This document shows, in pieces, positions 10,540 to 23,155 of a DNA stretch of 64,000 nt. The position numbers were made by a program, and so were the translations under genes. The stretch's first letter is position 1; every line of letters starts with the position of its first letter. The stretch comes from Phallus indusiatus (lineage: Eukaryota > Basidiomycota > Agaricomycetes > Phallales > Phallaceae). The stretch covers positions 1,302,001 through 1,366,000 of the forward strand of contig JAQFWX010000005.1 of the NCBI GenBank assembly GCA_027605045.1. The letters run 5' to 3'. A model generated the notes under the pieces. It saw only the letters and a program-made list of their open reading frames with translations. It was not told the DNA's origin and did no database searches.

Positions 10540-12440
10540 TACTATGTAGTATCACTTAACGCACCATCAACTCACCTCGCGACGACGCCACTATTGATGT
10601 ACCCGAGCTCGAAGGTGAAGACATTGAAGATGTTGAGGAAAGCGGAACCTTGGCCAACCGCTGCCTGTTGTTGCGAAAGTGTTCTTCAAATTCGGACTAG
10701 ACCCCGCAGTAACAACAAGGATCCTGGGCTTTGGTAGTTCTTCTTCCCTTGAAATTGGAGCTGGCGCGCCTACCAGACAACCGCTAAATGTGCTGGGAGC
10801 TGATAAGTCAACAAGTGGCTTCGTTTACAACGAGGAATTTGAACTCGTTGAGTACGTTGACATTGATGATGTGCCTGGTCTTTTAGGCGGGACCAATTTT
10901 GATAAAAGCACGTCTTCATCGGAATCCTTCTCTGAATCTCCGATTCTGAAGACTCGGATGTGTCACTACCGGCGCACCATGATAGCGGTTTAGCCATTGC
11001 CTTCGGGGTTGATAGATTCGTAGCTTCGTTATTGTTTTGTCTAGGAAATGCAGAGTTGTATGAAAAACGAGCTTACCGGTTGAAAGACGTGAATCAGCCA
11101 ATACAACACTCGCGCGTGCTTCTTTCGCAGAAATCGCACCGACACTGGCACCGCCGTTAGGATGAGCATCAAACGTAGAAGGTGGACGAGGAACAATCGA
11201 TCCATCAGCCGGCCGGCGATGAAACTGGAAAGCGTTCTGACAAGGGAGTGGTGTTATCAGTCAAAGATGAATGAATGTCTTGCATGGGACGCGGAGGGGG
11301 CAGAGGATGACATGTCTGCCCTTGGGCTCGATGTCTCTAAGACAACTGTACCAGGTTTTGAAGATGTGGATGCCGCTGTTGCTGCGCGAGGTCTTCCGAG
11401 AGCGCCATTCGGAAGATAAGCTTTCAACGTAACTTTGTTGAGGTAGTCGTGCAGGGAAGGAAAGACTTTGAAGATGAAGGAATAGGTTTTGTTGGGGCCA
11501 CTGATCGTTGGCTCTGAGGTCGGTGACCAGGATAATACTAGCGAATTTAAATTTATTGCTGATGCTGGTGTTGTTATAGATGCAGATGGATGGTTCAATT
11601 AGGTATACGTGTTAGAGGAAGATGGATGATTGGAGAGGTTGGGCTAAGTGAACGAGAAAGAGGAGTATTATTGAAGATAGTAGAAACATCTGTCGTTTTG
11701 AATTTGAGAAAGACAGAAGGGATAATTTTGGAGGAGATGAAGACAAGATAGAGGGTATGTCGTTCTCAAAGAATAAGGCTCCCGAACCCGGACCCGTTCC
11801 TGCGTCCTCTAGCCCTGTACCTGGCGACACAACTGGACTCTCCCCCAATGCTAACGAAGTAGTGGAACGCCTTGCTGCATGTCGGAAGGCACCAGCTACA
11901 ATTCTTGGTTGCAGAGAATTTTGATAAGATGAAGGTTGAAGGGAAACATCTGATGATAACGGTGACACGGGCGATGGACGTGGTTTTCTGAACGTGACTT
12001 GGAAGGATACAGGAGGCGGTGGAAGGGTACTAGTGGGAACTGGTACGAGGGTAGGCGTTATGGGGAAGGTGAACGAGGGAGAACGGTGGCAGACGTAGGG
12101 GAATTTCTGTAGTTGAAACTGGCTATGGGAGGGTCAGGACGTACGTGTCGGAACGACTTTAGGTTGAATGATTAATCACTTGCCGAGTCCGGGGTGGATT
12201 TGACGGATGATGTTATATGAGAGCGTTCTCTAGACAAAACCCAATTGAAGAAGGATTCTTTGGACGGTACCGGAGGACGCGGGGGAGACGAGGAAAGCTT
12301 ATGAGATGCAGGTCGAATATCAGGATCGCTATGACCCGCGACGACGCTTCCTGCAGCTCCTGCCAGTGCTCCATAATCTTCAGATTTAGATGATGAGTAT
12401 TGCAGCCAAGGTGCTATAATGGTATTCCACTAATCCTGTT
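10540..12440 (-). pseudogene. Probable decayed Ser/Pro-rich gene
   Basis: On the minus strand several frames carry protein-like low-complexity sequence: APWLQYSSSKSEDYGAL and SSPPRPPVPSKESFFNWVL (about 12400-12240), PTLVPVPTSTLPPPPVSF with FRHAARRSTTSLALGESP (about 12060-11850), YLPNGALGRPRAATAAST (about 11400), and PPKRPGTSSMSTYSTSSN with LVDLSAPSTFSGCLVGAP (about 10890-10760). Stops and frame changes separate them, and I could not join them with convincing introns. Codon-like composition is clearly stronger on this strand than on the plus strand. It may be a broken regulatory-type protein gene or a very intron-rich live gene. I do not recognise the family. Confidence 0.35.
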
Positions 12441-12553
12441 ATCGAAAGCCATAATAAATTGCAATAGCAGATGCATATACTTAAGGCGAGGAAAAAGCGG
12501 GAAAATCGAATTGATATATTTCATTATTCATACAAGGACATTTTATTAGTATG

Positions 12554-13468
12554 CTAGGCCGCAAGCTCTTTTTCCACTGCATCAGCCATGTATCCTAATG
12601 TAGGAAACTTCCACAGATAATTCACTTCAGGTAAAAACGGAAGTGTAGAGCCCTCTCGTGCAATCCAGACAGAGGAAATCCCGAGAGAATTCGCGGGTTT
12701 GTGGTCATGGCGTAAACTTACGCCTGTCATAAGGATCTAGGATTTCTCTGAATCAGTGCCGGTAATGTACTCTCGAGATGAGTTGTTACTTACTTCGTGC
12801 TTTTCGATATTGAATGTATCCTTTGCAGCTTGCAGCATATATTCGAAGTTATTGAGGCTTGGTTTGTACGAACCGATATCCTGAAAACGATATAACTTTT
12901 ATCAAATAAAATCACAAGTCAAACGCACTTGTGCAGTAAGTACGAGGTCAAATTTGAAATTTTGTTCAAGTACTTTCTGCGTATGGGAGAAGCTCGACCT
13001 GTCAACGTTGGAAAGAACGACAAGCCGATACGTTCTAGATAAACGAGCAAGAGCATCGATCGTATCCGGGAAAGGAGCCCAGCTTCCGACAGAGTTACCA
13101 AATATCTTACTGGCTTGTTCCAACTCTGCGTCTTCTGGAAGATCCAATCGTTTCGCTAGTGCATAGTACGTTTCTGCCAGAATGTTTGAGTAGAGATGCG
13201 TTGGATTTTGACATTGGATATTGGATTCGACTTCGTGGAAAGCTATTAAAGCTTCTTCTCTTGACCATGGCTTGTCGGCTCTTTTGATTAATGGCTCGAT
13301 CCTTTGGTATATTCCTCCTTCCCAGTCCTAACACGGAGACTCATATGTTAGCAAGATTGAACTTTGGACCGAAGCGGTGAAGGAAGAAAAACTCCATGGA
13401 CATACGATTAGAGTTCCATACACATCAAAGCACAGAAGTTTGAACTGAGTAAGCTTAGGATCCGTCAT
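12554..13468 (-). CDS. HAD hydrolase, 2-haloacid dehalogenase-like
   Basis: Four exons on the minus strand: 13468-13406, 13327-12929, 12880-12794 and 12736-12554, 243 aa. All haloacid dehalogenase motifs are present: motif I with nucleophile Asp15 in CFDVYGTLI, motif II in VVLSNVDRSSF, the motif III Lys in DIGSYKPSLNNF, and motif IV in SLRHDHKPANSLG followed by ISSVWIAREG. The helical cap lies between motifs I and II. Length and the HDHxPA ending fit the type II L-2-haloacid dehalogenase branch common in fungi. Such members are usually cytosolic, and the true substrate cannot be told from sequence. It shares a promoter region of about 480 bp with the divergent gene at 13948. Confidence 0.9.
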
Positions 13469-13947
13469 TTTTAGCACAGGGTTTAGTTGCGAAAGGTCAC
13501 AAATGAAATCGATTAAACTATCAGTATTTGAACATTCAAACTCTGCCTGACGTCATCACGAGTTTCCCAGCGCTTGCTTCTGTCTCCTTCCGCGATCTCG
13601 GGCTTTTCTAGTAAGCGGTGCCGAAGGCAACATTGAACGTGCCTTTTCCGACTCATTTTCCTATTATTCTTGCTGTTGATTGAAGAAGGATTTGTTATAC
13701 GGATTCTCCAAATAGCTGTTCGGTGGTCAATATGACTCACACTTGGCCCATCGGAAAAAGTCAATTTCATAGATGATCATATGAATGACTCGCGCATATG
13801 CATCTCAGCCGTGAATATTACAAATTTCTTACGAAGAGCTGTCTTTCTCTAACATCTAAAGGATAGCAGTTGTCATTAATATCACGCTTACCATGATCAG
13901 TTACATAACCTACAAGACTGAGGTATGAACCAAATACGCGGAAAAAC

Positions 13948-15208
13948 ATGATGATTGCGGGTGAATTGATGTTGCACTCCAAACCGACGATTATCACCCA
14001 AAGCTCATCAAAGGAGAAGACGATGGGGGAAGAGGAAAACGCGTCAAAGGCTGGGATTCCATTGTCCACGGTCGCTTTGTTTCTTCTTATCTTGTCTCTT
14101 CTGCCAAGCTTTATGCTGTTCAAAGTTGTCACCTCGACGGCCGTGCTCTCGAAGAAAAGCGTGGAGATTGCGTTCAGATTCTTGCGTCGGGTGAAGATCA
14201 ATGATATTAGACCGTTAAATCTTTCGCTACACGGTATATCATTTTATGGTCTGGACGCAGAGGGCGGTCCCGAACGCGGTCGATTAAGTTCCATCTCAGA
14301 TATCTACACTTCATTTCGAATCCCCACCCTTGACAATCCTTACTTTGCGACTTTCCACATCGAAGGCATACGACATTTCGGACCATTAGCGTCTGGTCAA
14401 TGCTGCACTCTCATTGCACGCATAAGACTTCCACGGAAAAACCAAACATGGCTCAGATTGCGCATTGAGGGACTACAAGTTACGGTACGGGACGTCATTC
14501 CACCAGTAGTCGTCGACCGCCTTCGGGAAAATTTGCTCCGCACCGTCGTTCTAGGAGAAGTAATGAGATTGAATAAATTTGTCGTATCAGTGGATCATAG
14601 CTTGATTTGGGCTGGACAGGGGATCTCTGCGGCTGCTAAGGCTTGGGGCTACGAAGTGAATGTCCTAGGACGAACATATGATTTTGGATATATCCGGGCA
14701 GATCTTCTTCGACGTTGGCATAATGGCGGCCACGGCCGGTTTTCCATTCGTACCCGTCATTTTCTCTGGCGCAAGAAGGACGTTGACGAATCTCTCGGGT
14801 GGGAGAATCTGAAAGCTCTGTGAGTTAAATGAAGGAATCACTTTCTGGTCCTCATTTTCTGATGCCCTTGTCCACGTTTATCTTGTGTTGCACAGAGACT
14901 TTATTTTTTATCCGTATACGTTGATTTCCTCCATATCCGGGATAATCCAGAAGCCCTCCTCGTTTTTCGATATACAACTAATCTCGGGGGAACTGAAGTT
15001 CCGCAAATTCCGTCATAGAGATCAAGCTTTATTGAAGCACGCTCTGCAGTTTACTGGAGAATGGAAGCCAGAGTTTTTGCAGCCAAAATTCTTCAGTGAT
15101 GTTTTTTACGAAACAATTGCTGATTTTATCTCCCCTTTCGATGGTGTAGAATATAGCTCGAGAGATAATGAAAACCAAAATGTAGACGATACCTCCGTAA
15201 GGAATTAA
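13948..15208 (+). CDS. Membrane-anchored protein of unknown family
   Basis: Two exons, 13948-14819 and 14896-15208, give 394 aa. An in-frame ATG at 14023 (MGEEENASK) would give 369 aa and may be the real start. One hydrophobic segment (VALFLLILSLLPSFMLFKVV) precedes a long amphipathic, beta-rich region (LNLSLHGISFYGLD, LRIEGLQVTVRDVIPP, FGYIRADLLRRWHNGG). The second exon reads FYPYTLISSISGI, then FFDIQLISGELKFRKF. The layout of an N-terminal anchor followed by amphipathic strands reminds me of the start of bridge-like (chorein-type) lipid transfer proteins, but I see no diagnostic motif and make no assignment. It is divergent from the HAD gene. Confidence 0.7.
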
Positions 15209-15270
15209 TGTTTTTTGTTATCGTGACCATTATGCCATGATAATCAGTTTGCTCCCGAATAAAGTCAGCT

Positions 15271-15353
15271 TCTCAGTTAGTATAGAGGTTAGTATTCGCG
15301 CCTGTCAAAAACCGCGAACGCGCGAGACCGGGGTTCGATTCCCCGACTGAGAG
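15271..15353 (+). tRNA. tRNA-Asp(GUC) with 11-nt intron
   Basis: Cloverleaf read by eye. The acceptor stem TCTCAGT/ACTGAGA has discriminator G at 15353. The D arm contains GGTTAGTA. The anticodon stem is CGCGC (15297-15301) with GCGCG (15320-15324), and the T arm is CCGGG-GTTCGAT-TCCCCG-like. Anticodon GTC is at 15304-15306. An 11-nt intron (AAAACCGCGAA, 15308-15318) sits one base 3' of the anticodon, the canonical position for nuclear tRNA introns. A run of T follows at once. Confidence 0.93.
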
Positions 15354-15359
15354 TTTTTT
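15354..15359 (+). terminator. RNA polymerase III T-run after tRNA-Asp
   Basis: Six consecutive T directly after the tRNA discriminator base. Confidence 0.85.
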
Positions 15360-15501
15360 GGTTTCTTTCGCCAAAGAAAATCCTTGGCAGGGTCATACGA
15401 GGATTCACCTTCCCACGCCTCCCATAACCCAATTTTTTTGCAGACGACCTCCATCGTCATAGCCTTCGCTTACTCCATATACCCCAATATCATCATTATT
15501 C

Positions 15502-18500
15502 ATGAAATTTGGAAGGTGACTATCGTAAATCGTCTACTCAGGTGGTTTATTCTGCTCATTATTTTTTTCAGATATCTGGAAGAAACACAAGTATGAATCA
15601 TTAATTAGCTTAACCTTTCCATCATGAACTAGAGCACGTTTGGAATTATAGATACCAGAATGGAGAAGGGCATATATGTGCGTACACTTCAATCGCTAGG
15701 AGCTTGGATATCATCGCTGAATATAGCCAATCAAGAAACTATAAAGGGCTCAAAAAGCGTATATCCTCTATTCGTGCGACGAGGCAAGGGGAGAGAACGC
15801 CTCTTTCAGGCACACGTACCCGAGAAAATCAAGAAATTGATATATCCGAGACCACGACAAATATCAGACGCTCTTACGGTGCAATTGAGCCGACGTCTCG
15901 ACCTTGGTCCAGGTCTAGTAATAGTGTTCCAAGCGGATCAAACCACAAACCACTGGAACGTAGTCAGAGACAGGACTCGGATAGTAGGGGTAACTCTGTC
16001 AGTATCTACATACAAAGTACTCATAGTCAACTGACATGCTAACAGCGTGAGGGCGATATTGGCGCGACCTCGGGCGAAAACAATTCGCTGTTCAGACCCA
16101 AGTTTCCCAGACATCAAATGTCACGAAGAGACTCAAGTGAATAATAGTTTCGTATGTATCAGTCCCTGAATACAGCTCAATTTTTTTCCTAAAGGTAAAT
16201 TGCGGAGTGCTGCCTCTCTTACACTTGAGGGGTTATACTCCTCGCTGGACGATGCGGAATCAGATTTCTTTCGTTTTTTGGATAACGAGTTGACAAAGGT
16301 CAATGAATTTTATAACGCGAGAGAAGATTCTGCAATGTCTAGGCTATCGGACTTAAAAGCTCAGCTCGATGAACTAGCGGAGCATCGGAGGATCTTTTAT
16401 GTGCGCCGCTTCGTACTACATCCTGCAGTGGCATCTGAATGTCGGACGATGGTTTTTTTTAGGAGTCGAAGGGACCAAATTTGGACACTTGGAAAATACC
16501 TAGAGCTGTCGGAGAGGTTTTTGGAGTTCCAAAATTGTCCAATGCACATCCACAAAAGACCGGGGCAAACCCTAAGAGTTCAAGCCCTAAAGCTTCCGAA
16601 AGTCAGCGGTCTCCTCAGTTTGATCCTGCGGAATATCAGCAAGCTAAACATCGGATGAAGAAGGCTTTGCGTGAATTTTACCACAATGTCGAGCTTTTGA
16701 ACGATTACAGGGTATGTTCGATTATTTATCTTTTTTGAGAAACAGTTGGGAGTCATCTACTTTTTCAACTTAAGGTTCTGAATCTTACTGGATTCAGAAA
16801 GGTGCGATTATAATTAATTCCTTATCCTCATCCTGATATCGTTCAAAGGCTCTTAAAAAGTACGAAAAAATAACAAAGGTAAAATTTTTGCGCGATCCTT
16901 CTTGTTATTCATCTAACCTACGCAATCATAAAGTGCCTCGGCGTACAAGAGTTATATATGACAGAAAAGGTGATTATTCCTCAATTCACTCGTGTTCATT
17001 TTATAGAGCATATATATAAGGTGCAATCCTGTCGATTTGCAAAAGGCGACGTTCTGGAGAAAATGTCGCGAGAGATTGAAAATATATATACGATGAGATT
17101 CGGTACGTATGTCGAAACTCCCCGTTATGGCTATTTTGACGGTGTGTAAAGAAAAGGGTGACCGGAAGAAAACTCTCAAAAGATTGAAAGCTCCTTTTCA
17201 ATATAAATCGCACTACTTCAGTGTGTTTCGTAGTGGCATATACTTAGGACTTGGTCTCCCGGCTCTTATCTTCGGCCTTTATGACAGTAAGTGGTATATT
17301 GGTTTTGGGTCTTTATTTCTGATGGTGAACAATTGTCTGAAGGTTTTCAGCCGGATGTCCGAGAAAAAATACCTCAATGGGGTCCTTTACTAGAGATATA
17401 TGCCACTCTCATGGCGTTCGTTCTCTTTTCTTTGCTGATCGGTGTCAACTTGCTAGTATGGAACGAAACTCACATAAATTATCCATTCATATTCGGTATG
17501 GGAATTTGTGATTAATCATCTTTCACTTCTGTTGAATATTTTAATTTTCAGAATTGGATGTGAGAACGATGGTCGACGTGCGGAAATATTTCGAAGTAAG
17601 TTTGAATATACTAGTATCGGCGTTTCTCCCCTTGAGGCTTATACTATTGATATTAGTTTCCCTCATTTCTCTTTTTCACCCTCACCTACTGCTTGTTCTT
17701 CTCGTTCCATAGTATCGGCGTTCCAAATATTTCTTCAACGACATGGCCGCTCATATGGTTGATTTTTGCACTGGTCCTGTTAATAAACCCGTTTCCCGTG
17801 TTTTCCAGAAGTTCTCGATATTGGTTCATCAAACGGGTTGCGAAACTGATGTTCCCAGGTTTCGGTCCGGTCGAGTTCGCTGATTTCTGGCTTGGCGATG
17901 AATTTTGTAGTCTGGCTTTCAGCATGGCACACATATTTACGATTGGGTGTGCATACTCCCATGAATGGGGAGATGTATTCTTCAATTGCGGCTCCAGTAC
18001 TCACTGGGTTACTTTGGCCCTGCTAACTTCTCCTTACGTTTCACGGTTCGTTCAAAGCGTTAGGCGTTATTATGATTCTAGGCTTCGGACCCATTTGATC
18101 AACGTACGATGTGATTTTAATGCCTATTATTATCTCATCATAAAAATCTCTAGGGCGCAAAATATTTCTCTAGCATTGTTATGTACGTGACATACTATAC
18201 CTGGCGATTCAACGGTGAATGCATACTCACTAGATACTTTTTTGTTATGTGGCTCATTAATTTACAGGTGCACATCGTGACAAAACATTCGTCGTCTGGT
18301 GTATCTTCTCAACTATTGCTTCGATATACACGTCTTCATGGGCAAGTCGTTTTGTGGAAATTGTTATTACAGGTGTTCACCGTCAATGATAGGATATCCT
18401 GATGGATTGGTCGTTTTTCCAGCGACATAGTAAACATAAGTTTTTACGCAACGATTTGATATACGCAAACAATCCTTTGGTACGTGTTCGAAATTCTGGG

Positions 18501-19015
18501 TTGCCCAGCTTTTTGTTTATTTGGATCTAGATTTATTATTTCGCCATTGTGGGTCACCTCAACTGAACTTTTTAGCGAATCAAACTAACTACATTATACA
18601 TAAAGGTCTCGAATATCATAATTCGTTTCATTTGGATGATCTATATCCCACAGAAAGGTCTGAACTCCCGTGTTCGCGCTGTTATCGCTGCTGGATTAGA
18701 AATATTGCGAAGATTCCAATGGAACTTTTGTGAGTCGCCTTACCCGTAATAAGATTATAAAGAGTTTCTCATTCCCCACGGTGAACAGATCGTTTGGAAA
18801 ACGAACAAGTTGGTAATACTGATCAATACCGTGCGACTAGAGAAGTTCCTTTGCCATACTCTTCGACATTGCACGAGGACGAAAGAGTTGATGACGAGGA
18901 TTCTGAAGACGAAGGGGGTTCGTCTAAGTCTATTAGTCGTCGATCTTTGCCCTTGAGGACGTTTTTTGAATCTCGAAGGTCTAGTGCTAGACGAAATGAA
19001 ACGGGTAACGAATAG
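15502..19015 (+). CDS. SYG1: SPX-EXS phosphate exporter, SYG1/XPR1 family
   Basis: Plasma-membrane or Golgi phosphate transporter/sensor. The N-terminal SPX domain binds inositol pyrophosphates; the EXS domain forms the channel. The start is secure: exon 1 (15502-15515, ATG AAA TTT GGA AG) splices to 15572-15590 to give MKFGRYLEETQ, the SPX N-terminus. Next come YKGLKKRISSIRATR, a Ser/Arg-rich loop, SDFFRFLDNELTKVNEFY, LREFYHNVELLNDYR, VLNLTGFRKALKKYEKI, and QELYMTEKV. Membrane segments follow (GIYLGLGLPALIFGLYD; PLLEIYATLMAFVLFSLL). The EXS part has STTWPLIWLIFALVLL, FADFWLGDEFCSLAF, YFSSIVMYVTYYTWRFN and GNTDQYRATREVPLPY. The acidic/Ser-rich tail ends at TAG 19013-19015. About fifteen exons with many tiny introns; no break found. 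The tRNA-Asp gene lies 150 bp upstream. Confidence 0.92.
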
Positions 19016-20010
19016 AAGGTAGCTACAGAAATAATACAAGAAGTATAGTCCACGTGTCTCTGTTTAGGGTGCATTTGATTTGATAAGTTGGGTGAAGTAG
19101 GGTGAAGTAATAACGTACGGCCATAGTTCGGTGCGCGAATTTAAATGTAAACTGGCGCCGTCCGTGGCCAGGGGCGTGACTTGGATTCCTCACCAAAACC
19201 ACTCAATCGTCATGGACTTGGAACACGAATCACCTCTTCGATACAACACAGACACAAATGATATCCCAGCGCCGTAAAATTGACATGCAGAGCATGCTAT
19301 TCTAGCCGTCACTTGCGCGTGTGCGGCGCGTGCTACGCTCAACTGGAAGTTCATCTATCTATTTTCGACGAAGATGGAGAAGAACAAAAATAGGACTTCG
19401 AACATGGGACTCTAGCTTATCATTCCTAGCAAGCATTTATTTGAAGTTACCGTTGCTATAAACACAGTTCGTTATGCCGCTATCGTCGAAGTCTCAACAC
19501 CGCGACCGGATATTAATACCCTGTTTTTCTACGGAACCTCGGTCTTCTATCTAGAACTATGTTCGCTTTACAATCTCGGTTTCTTGGAAGCTGATAGAGG
19601 CGATTTTACCTCGCCGGGTCTCAATTTAGTCTCAACCTGGACAGCGTATGGTCATTTTGTCTTCTGCTACCGACTGTCCTCGTTACCTTGGGCTTTTCGC
19701 ACTTCTCTCCAAGTATGCATCAATCTACGTTTTAAAAAGGAGAATATCTACAAAAGCTGAGAGGTTTCAATTTGACGACAGAGCTGGATCTATGGTGACC
19801 GGCGGTGATAGCGCAATGGGCTCTTACCCGGGGTACATACTACACACTTCTACACCTGTACTTAAAACACAACGTGCACCTATTACGATATAAATCGCGC
19901 GCCAAATTCCCGTGTCACCTCGTCACATTCTACACGTTTATTTTTCACCTGTCATTCAATTTTTTTCCTTTGGTCTTTTCAACGCGTTCCACACCAACCA
20001 TCTTAGCTCA
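19016..20010. other. Intergenic with one ATG-less open frame
   Basis: No convincing gene. From about 19423 to 19760 one plus frame is open for some 110 codons with no early ATG (contains LFFYGTSVFYLELCSLYNLG and DFTSPGLNLVSTWTAYGHF). It looks protein-like, but I cannot place it in a family or join it to an exon. The last 100 bp are pyrimidine-rich 5' flank of the TPR gene. Confidence 0.4.
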
Positions 20011-22215
20011 ATGTCTCTTCCACAGGAGGTCGAAACCCTTAAAGCAGAAGGTAACGCATTCTATCTCGCAGGCGATCACACCAGCGCGATACAAAAGTAC
20101 ACGGTCGCTATTAATATCATGTCTGATAATGCTATCTTGTTCGCTAATCGCGCTGCGTGCCACCTTGCTCTCGAAAGGTTCTTTTAGTTCTCTGTTTACT
20201 CTGTTGTTCTTGCTTCTGATCTCATTGTGTCAGATACAAAAAAGCTCGCGACGACGCGAGAAAGGTATGCAAAGTTCTTTGTACTATTGTACTACGCGTT
20301 CTCACTTTTCATTATAGGCGACAGAATTGGATCCCAAATATGCTAAAGCATGGGGTAGACTGGGTGCTGCTCTCGAGGTGAGTACAAAATAAATAAGTAT
20401 TCTAGATGGAACTCATCTCCTTGTAATCATTATCTCAGGGTCTTTCAGAACACAAAGAAGCTTTAGACATGTATGGGAAGGCCATTGAATGCATCGACGC
20501 AGTATCGCCTCTTTCAGATGCCGACAAGAGGCTAAAGGCACAATATAAATCCTCACATGCAAAAATGGAGCGTCTTACAAAATCTCGTCATGTCATAGTG
20601 AAAGAGTCGGATATAAAATATATGAAAATGCCTTGGGAGTTGGCTAGAGAGATGTGGGATAAGCTTCCCGTAGAAAGTAGCGTCGGTATCACGAAATCAT
20701 AACATATTCTCGTATCCCAAACTAACAAACTTTTTTAATCCTTTAGGGATATACCATCTTAACTGCACACAACGTTCGTACTTGTGGATGTCCTTTGTTC
20801 CAGCTCAGACCTACTCATGTTTACTCTCAGGACTTCGAGCTATCGAAAAGTATTTTTAAGACTCTCACGAGACTACCTAACGGTACGATGAGTGGGCAGC
20901 TCGGCGGTCTTGAGGACTTTAGCAACGCCATCCTAACAGATGAGCGATGTATCATGCTAAAGGGAGGTGATTCTTTAATTAAAGACTGCAACCAATACTG
21001 TGAGAATCTCAAGCCTCAAAAACTTTCTCTGAGTAATAATGATCTCCGGGTTTCTTTTTACCTATATAGTACAATTTGAAATTTGTCGAACCAACGCATG
21101 GGAGGATGTAGAGAAGCCCCGGGAAATTATCAGATTAGCAAAGCAGAGTCTACGCCGAACCGGAGACTGGAATAGCGTCCGCGATGCCCTCGCCTGCCAA
21201 GTCCGGTAAATAACCAGCTTAACTACCTCTACCTTCATGAGACAGTTACTAAGTTTTCATTAGAGCTTGGATCATAATGGGTTATATGGGGCAGATATCC
21301 GACGCGCCTCGAGATGAGCTCTTCGCTTATTTCAATCGCGCGTGCAAGCTCATAGAGCTCGGGCGGACAGAATGGCCCGACGTTCCTCAAAACCTTCGTG
21401 GCTCCATTTTTGAAAAAACGTTTCTTCGCGGCGTTCAAGTTCAGCGAGTCAATGCGTACATGCGGGTATGGCGGATTGTTGCTTCCGGGTCTCGTTCCGT
21501 TGGCTAAGGATTGTTTAGGCATACAATGTAAAGCACCTCCGTACTTCTGGCAAATTCACGCTAGATGGCTTGATGGCCCTAGCGGATGAGATTATCTCTC
21601 AGGTGGATATGACACCGCCTGAGGTGGTGGAGGATATGCGCACAAACCCTTACTTCTACCTTGCGTACTACATCTATCCAAAAGCTGTGGCTTGGAGGTA
21701 CGATGTTGTTCTTTCAACTTCAGACGGATACAGGTCATATATGATGTCTAACTAAAACTTCTTCACAGCATAAGAGGTTATGTCTATTATCGCAGAGCAA
21801 ACTTTGAAAGTAAAGTCACTATTCTTGAGGATTGCGAATGGGCCAGAAAGTCCGGAGAAGCGTATATTAAGTCTGCCGATTTATACCCAGAAGACGATGA
21901 AAACCATTGTTGTACGTATACGTCTCATTGAATGCCCACGGAGTTGACAGATCTTACATGAACACACTAGTTATGCTGAGGACTGCGCTTCAATCCTTCT
22001 CTGCGGCCAAAACTCCTGCACGTGAAATGTTCCCTATTATGGAGCGCGTTCGACGTGCTTATCCAAAAATGCAACGGATTTGGAGGGATTCCCCGTCAGC
22101 ATTACAAGGAGCACATAAGCCACTTGTCACGATCATGGATACGGAAAATGAGTTGAAAGAGGGATTGGCTGCCGGCAAATTTACCTTAGATGATCCCATG
22201 ACGCTCGTGGTGTAA
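20011..22215 (+). CDS. TPR-repeat protein, SGT/STI1-like N-terminus
   Basis: The start MSLPQEVETLKAEGN at 20011 leads into three tetratricopeptide repeats spread over short exons: AFYLAGDHTSAIQKYTVAIN, AILFANRAACHLALERYKKA, then DPKYAKAWGRLGAALEGL and HKEALDMYGKAIEC. This is the class of TPR that binds the C-terminal EEVD of Hsp70/Hsp90. The long C-terminal part (MPWELAREMWDKLPVESS, GYTILTAHNVRTCGCPLF, AWIIMGYMGQISDAPRDEL, FTLDGLMALADEIISQ, KPLVTIMDTENELKEGL) is helical and not recognised. The stop is TAA 22213-22215. At least nine introns. Probably a cytosolic co-chaperone-like or scaffold protein; the C-terminal function is open. Confidence 0.8.
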
Positions 22216-23155
22216 GGAGTTCATGACACGACTTTACACAAATGAACCTCTGAAGCCATTCCTAATTATCTTTTATTCCTATACTTTACTATGCAGACTT
22301 TAATTAAAAAGTGTTTTCTCACTACCTTGTCCTATTCTATGATAGTATAACAAGAAACTGGTCTTCCGGAGTTGAGCCTGGCCTGTTTCTTGGCGCAACG
22401 AAGGCACCGCTGACACATCATTTTCTTAAGTTCACTGGCATCACATCACTTTTTGTCTTCGTTTCACTATTGAAACAAATGATTCTGCAACTACTTTATT
22501 TGACCATAAGAATTTAATTCAGTAGAAAAGCTCTTACAACTCTTACAGAAGGTCTGTTTTGAACAGAGCTGTGGACGTGGCAATCATTGTCAAGCAGGAC
22601 TTCGAGTGCATCCCCGAATTGGAGGTCGTGGTAACGTGGAATCTCGAAGGAAATTCTCTTAACATGCACACACCGTTAATCAAAACAACTATAGTGGACT
22701 ACGCGAACATCAGCAGTTACTAGTTACTAGTTACTATGCGTTCTTTCGATACCTGGGTACGTCCGAAGTAACTCGGAATTGATCAACATAATAAACCCAC
22801 GCGGCGCGACACGATTGACTCGGACGCTCAAACGTACGTGTTCTCAAATATACTTTCTCGCTTAGATTGTCATCCAATAATTCACATCCAGTCTGAGTCT
22901 TGAACTCAAAGGAGTTGCCTCAATCGAGAGCCTCTAAATATCTCAGCATACCATCTTGTCCGAGTCGTAAACAGCCTTCTCGACACTTGATATCTACAGG
23001 AAGCATTATATTAGGAGATTCTCTTTGAGCCTTCTCTTTAGGCCGGGCCCGAAGCCTTGCTATTTCGTGTAGCGGCTTTATCGACGTGGAATAAACTTAT
23101 CACCTCTACTGCAAAATTATCGGACTGATGATCAATAAACAGCACATTGGATTGT
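22216..23155. other. Intergenic, upstream region of receptor gene 1
   Basis: No gene. TTACTAG occurs three times in a row near 22713-22733. The part from about 22790 resembles the region before receptor gene 2 (about 26735-26890; for example the GTCTGAGTCTTGAACTC/ATGAGTCTTAAGCCC and ATCTCAGCATA/ATCTCAGTATA stretches). The duplicated receptor unit therefore included some 450 bp of upstream DNA. Confidence 0.5.

Noticed and set aside
13818..14201. 127-codon minus ORF opposite the gene at 13948
   Set aside because: It is a shadow of the longer, spliced plus-strand gene, with less protein-like composition.
16952..17213. Minus ORFs across the SYG1 gene
   Set aside because: Shadows of SYG1 exons, whose plus-strand reading matches SPX and EXS motifs.
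22713..22735. TTACTAG repeated three times
   Set aside because: Too short to be a meaningful array; a simple slippage repeat.
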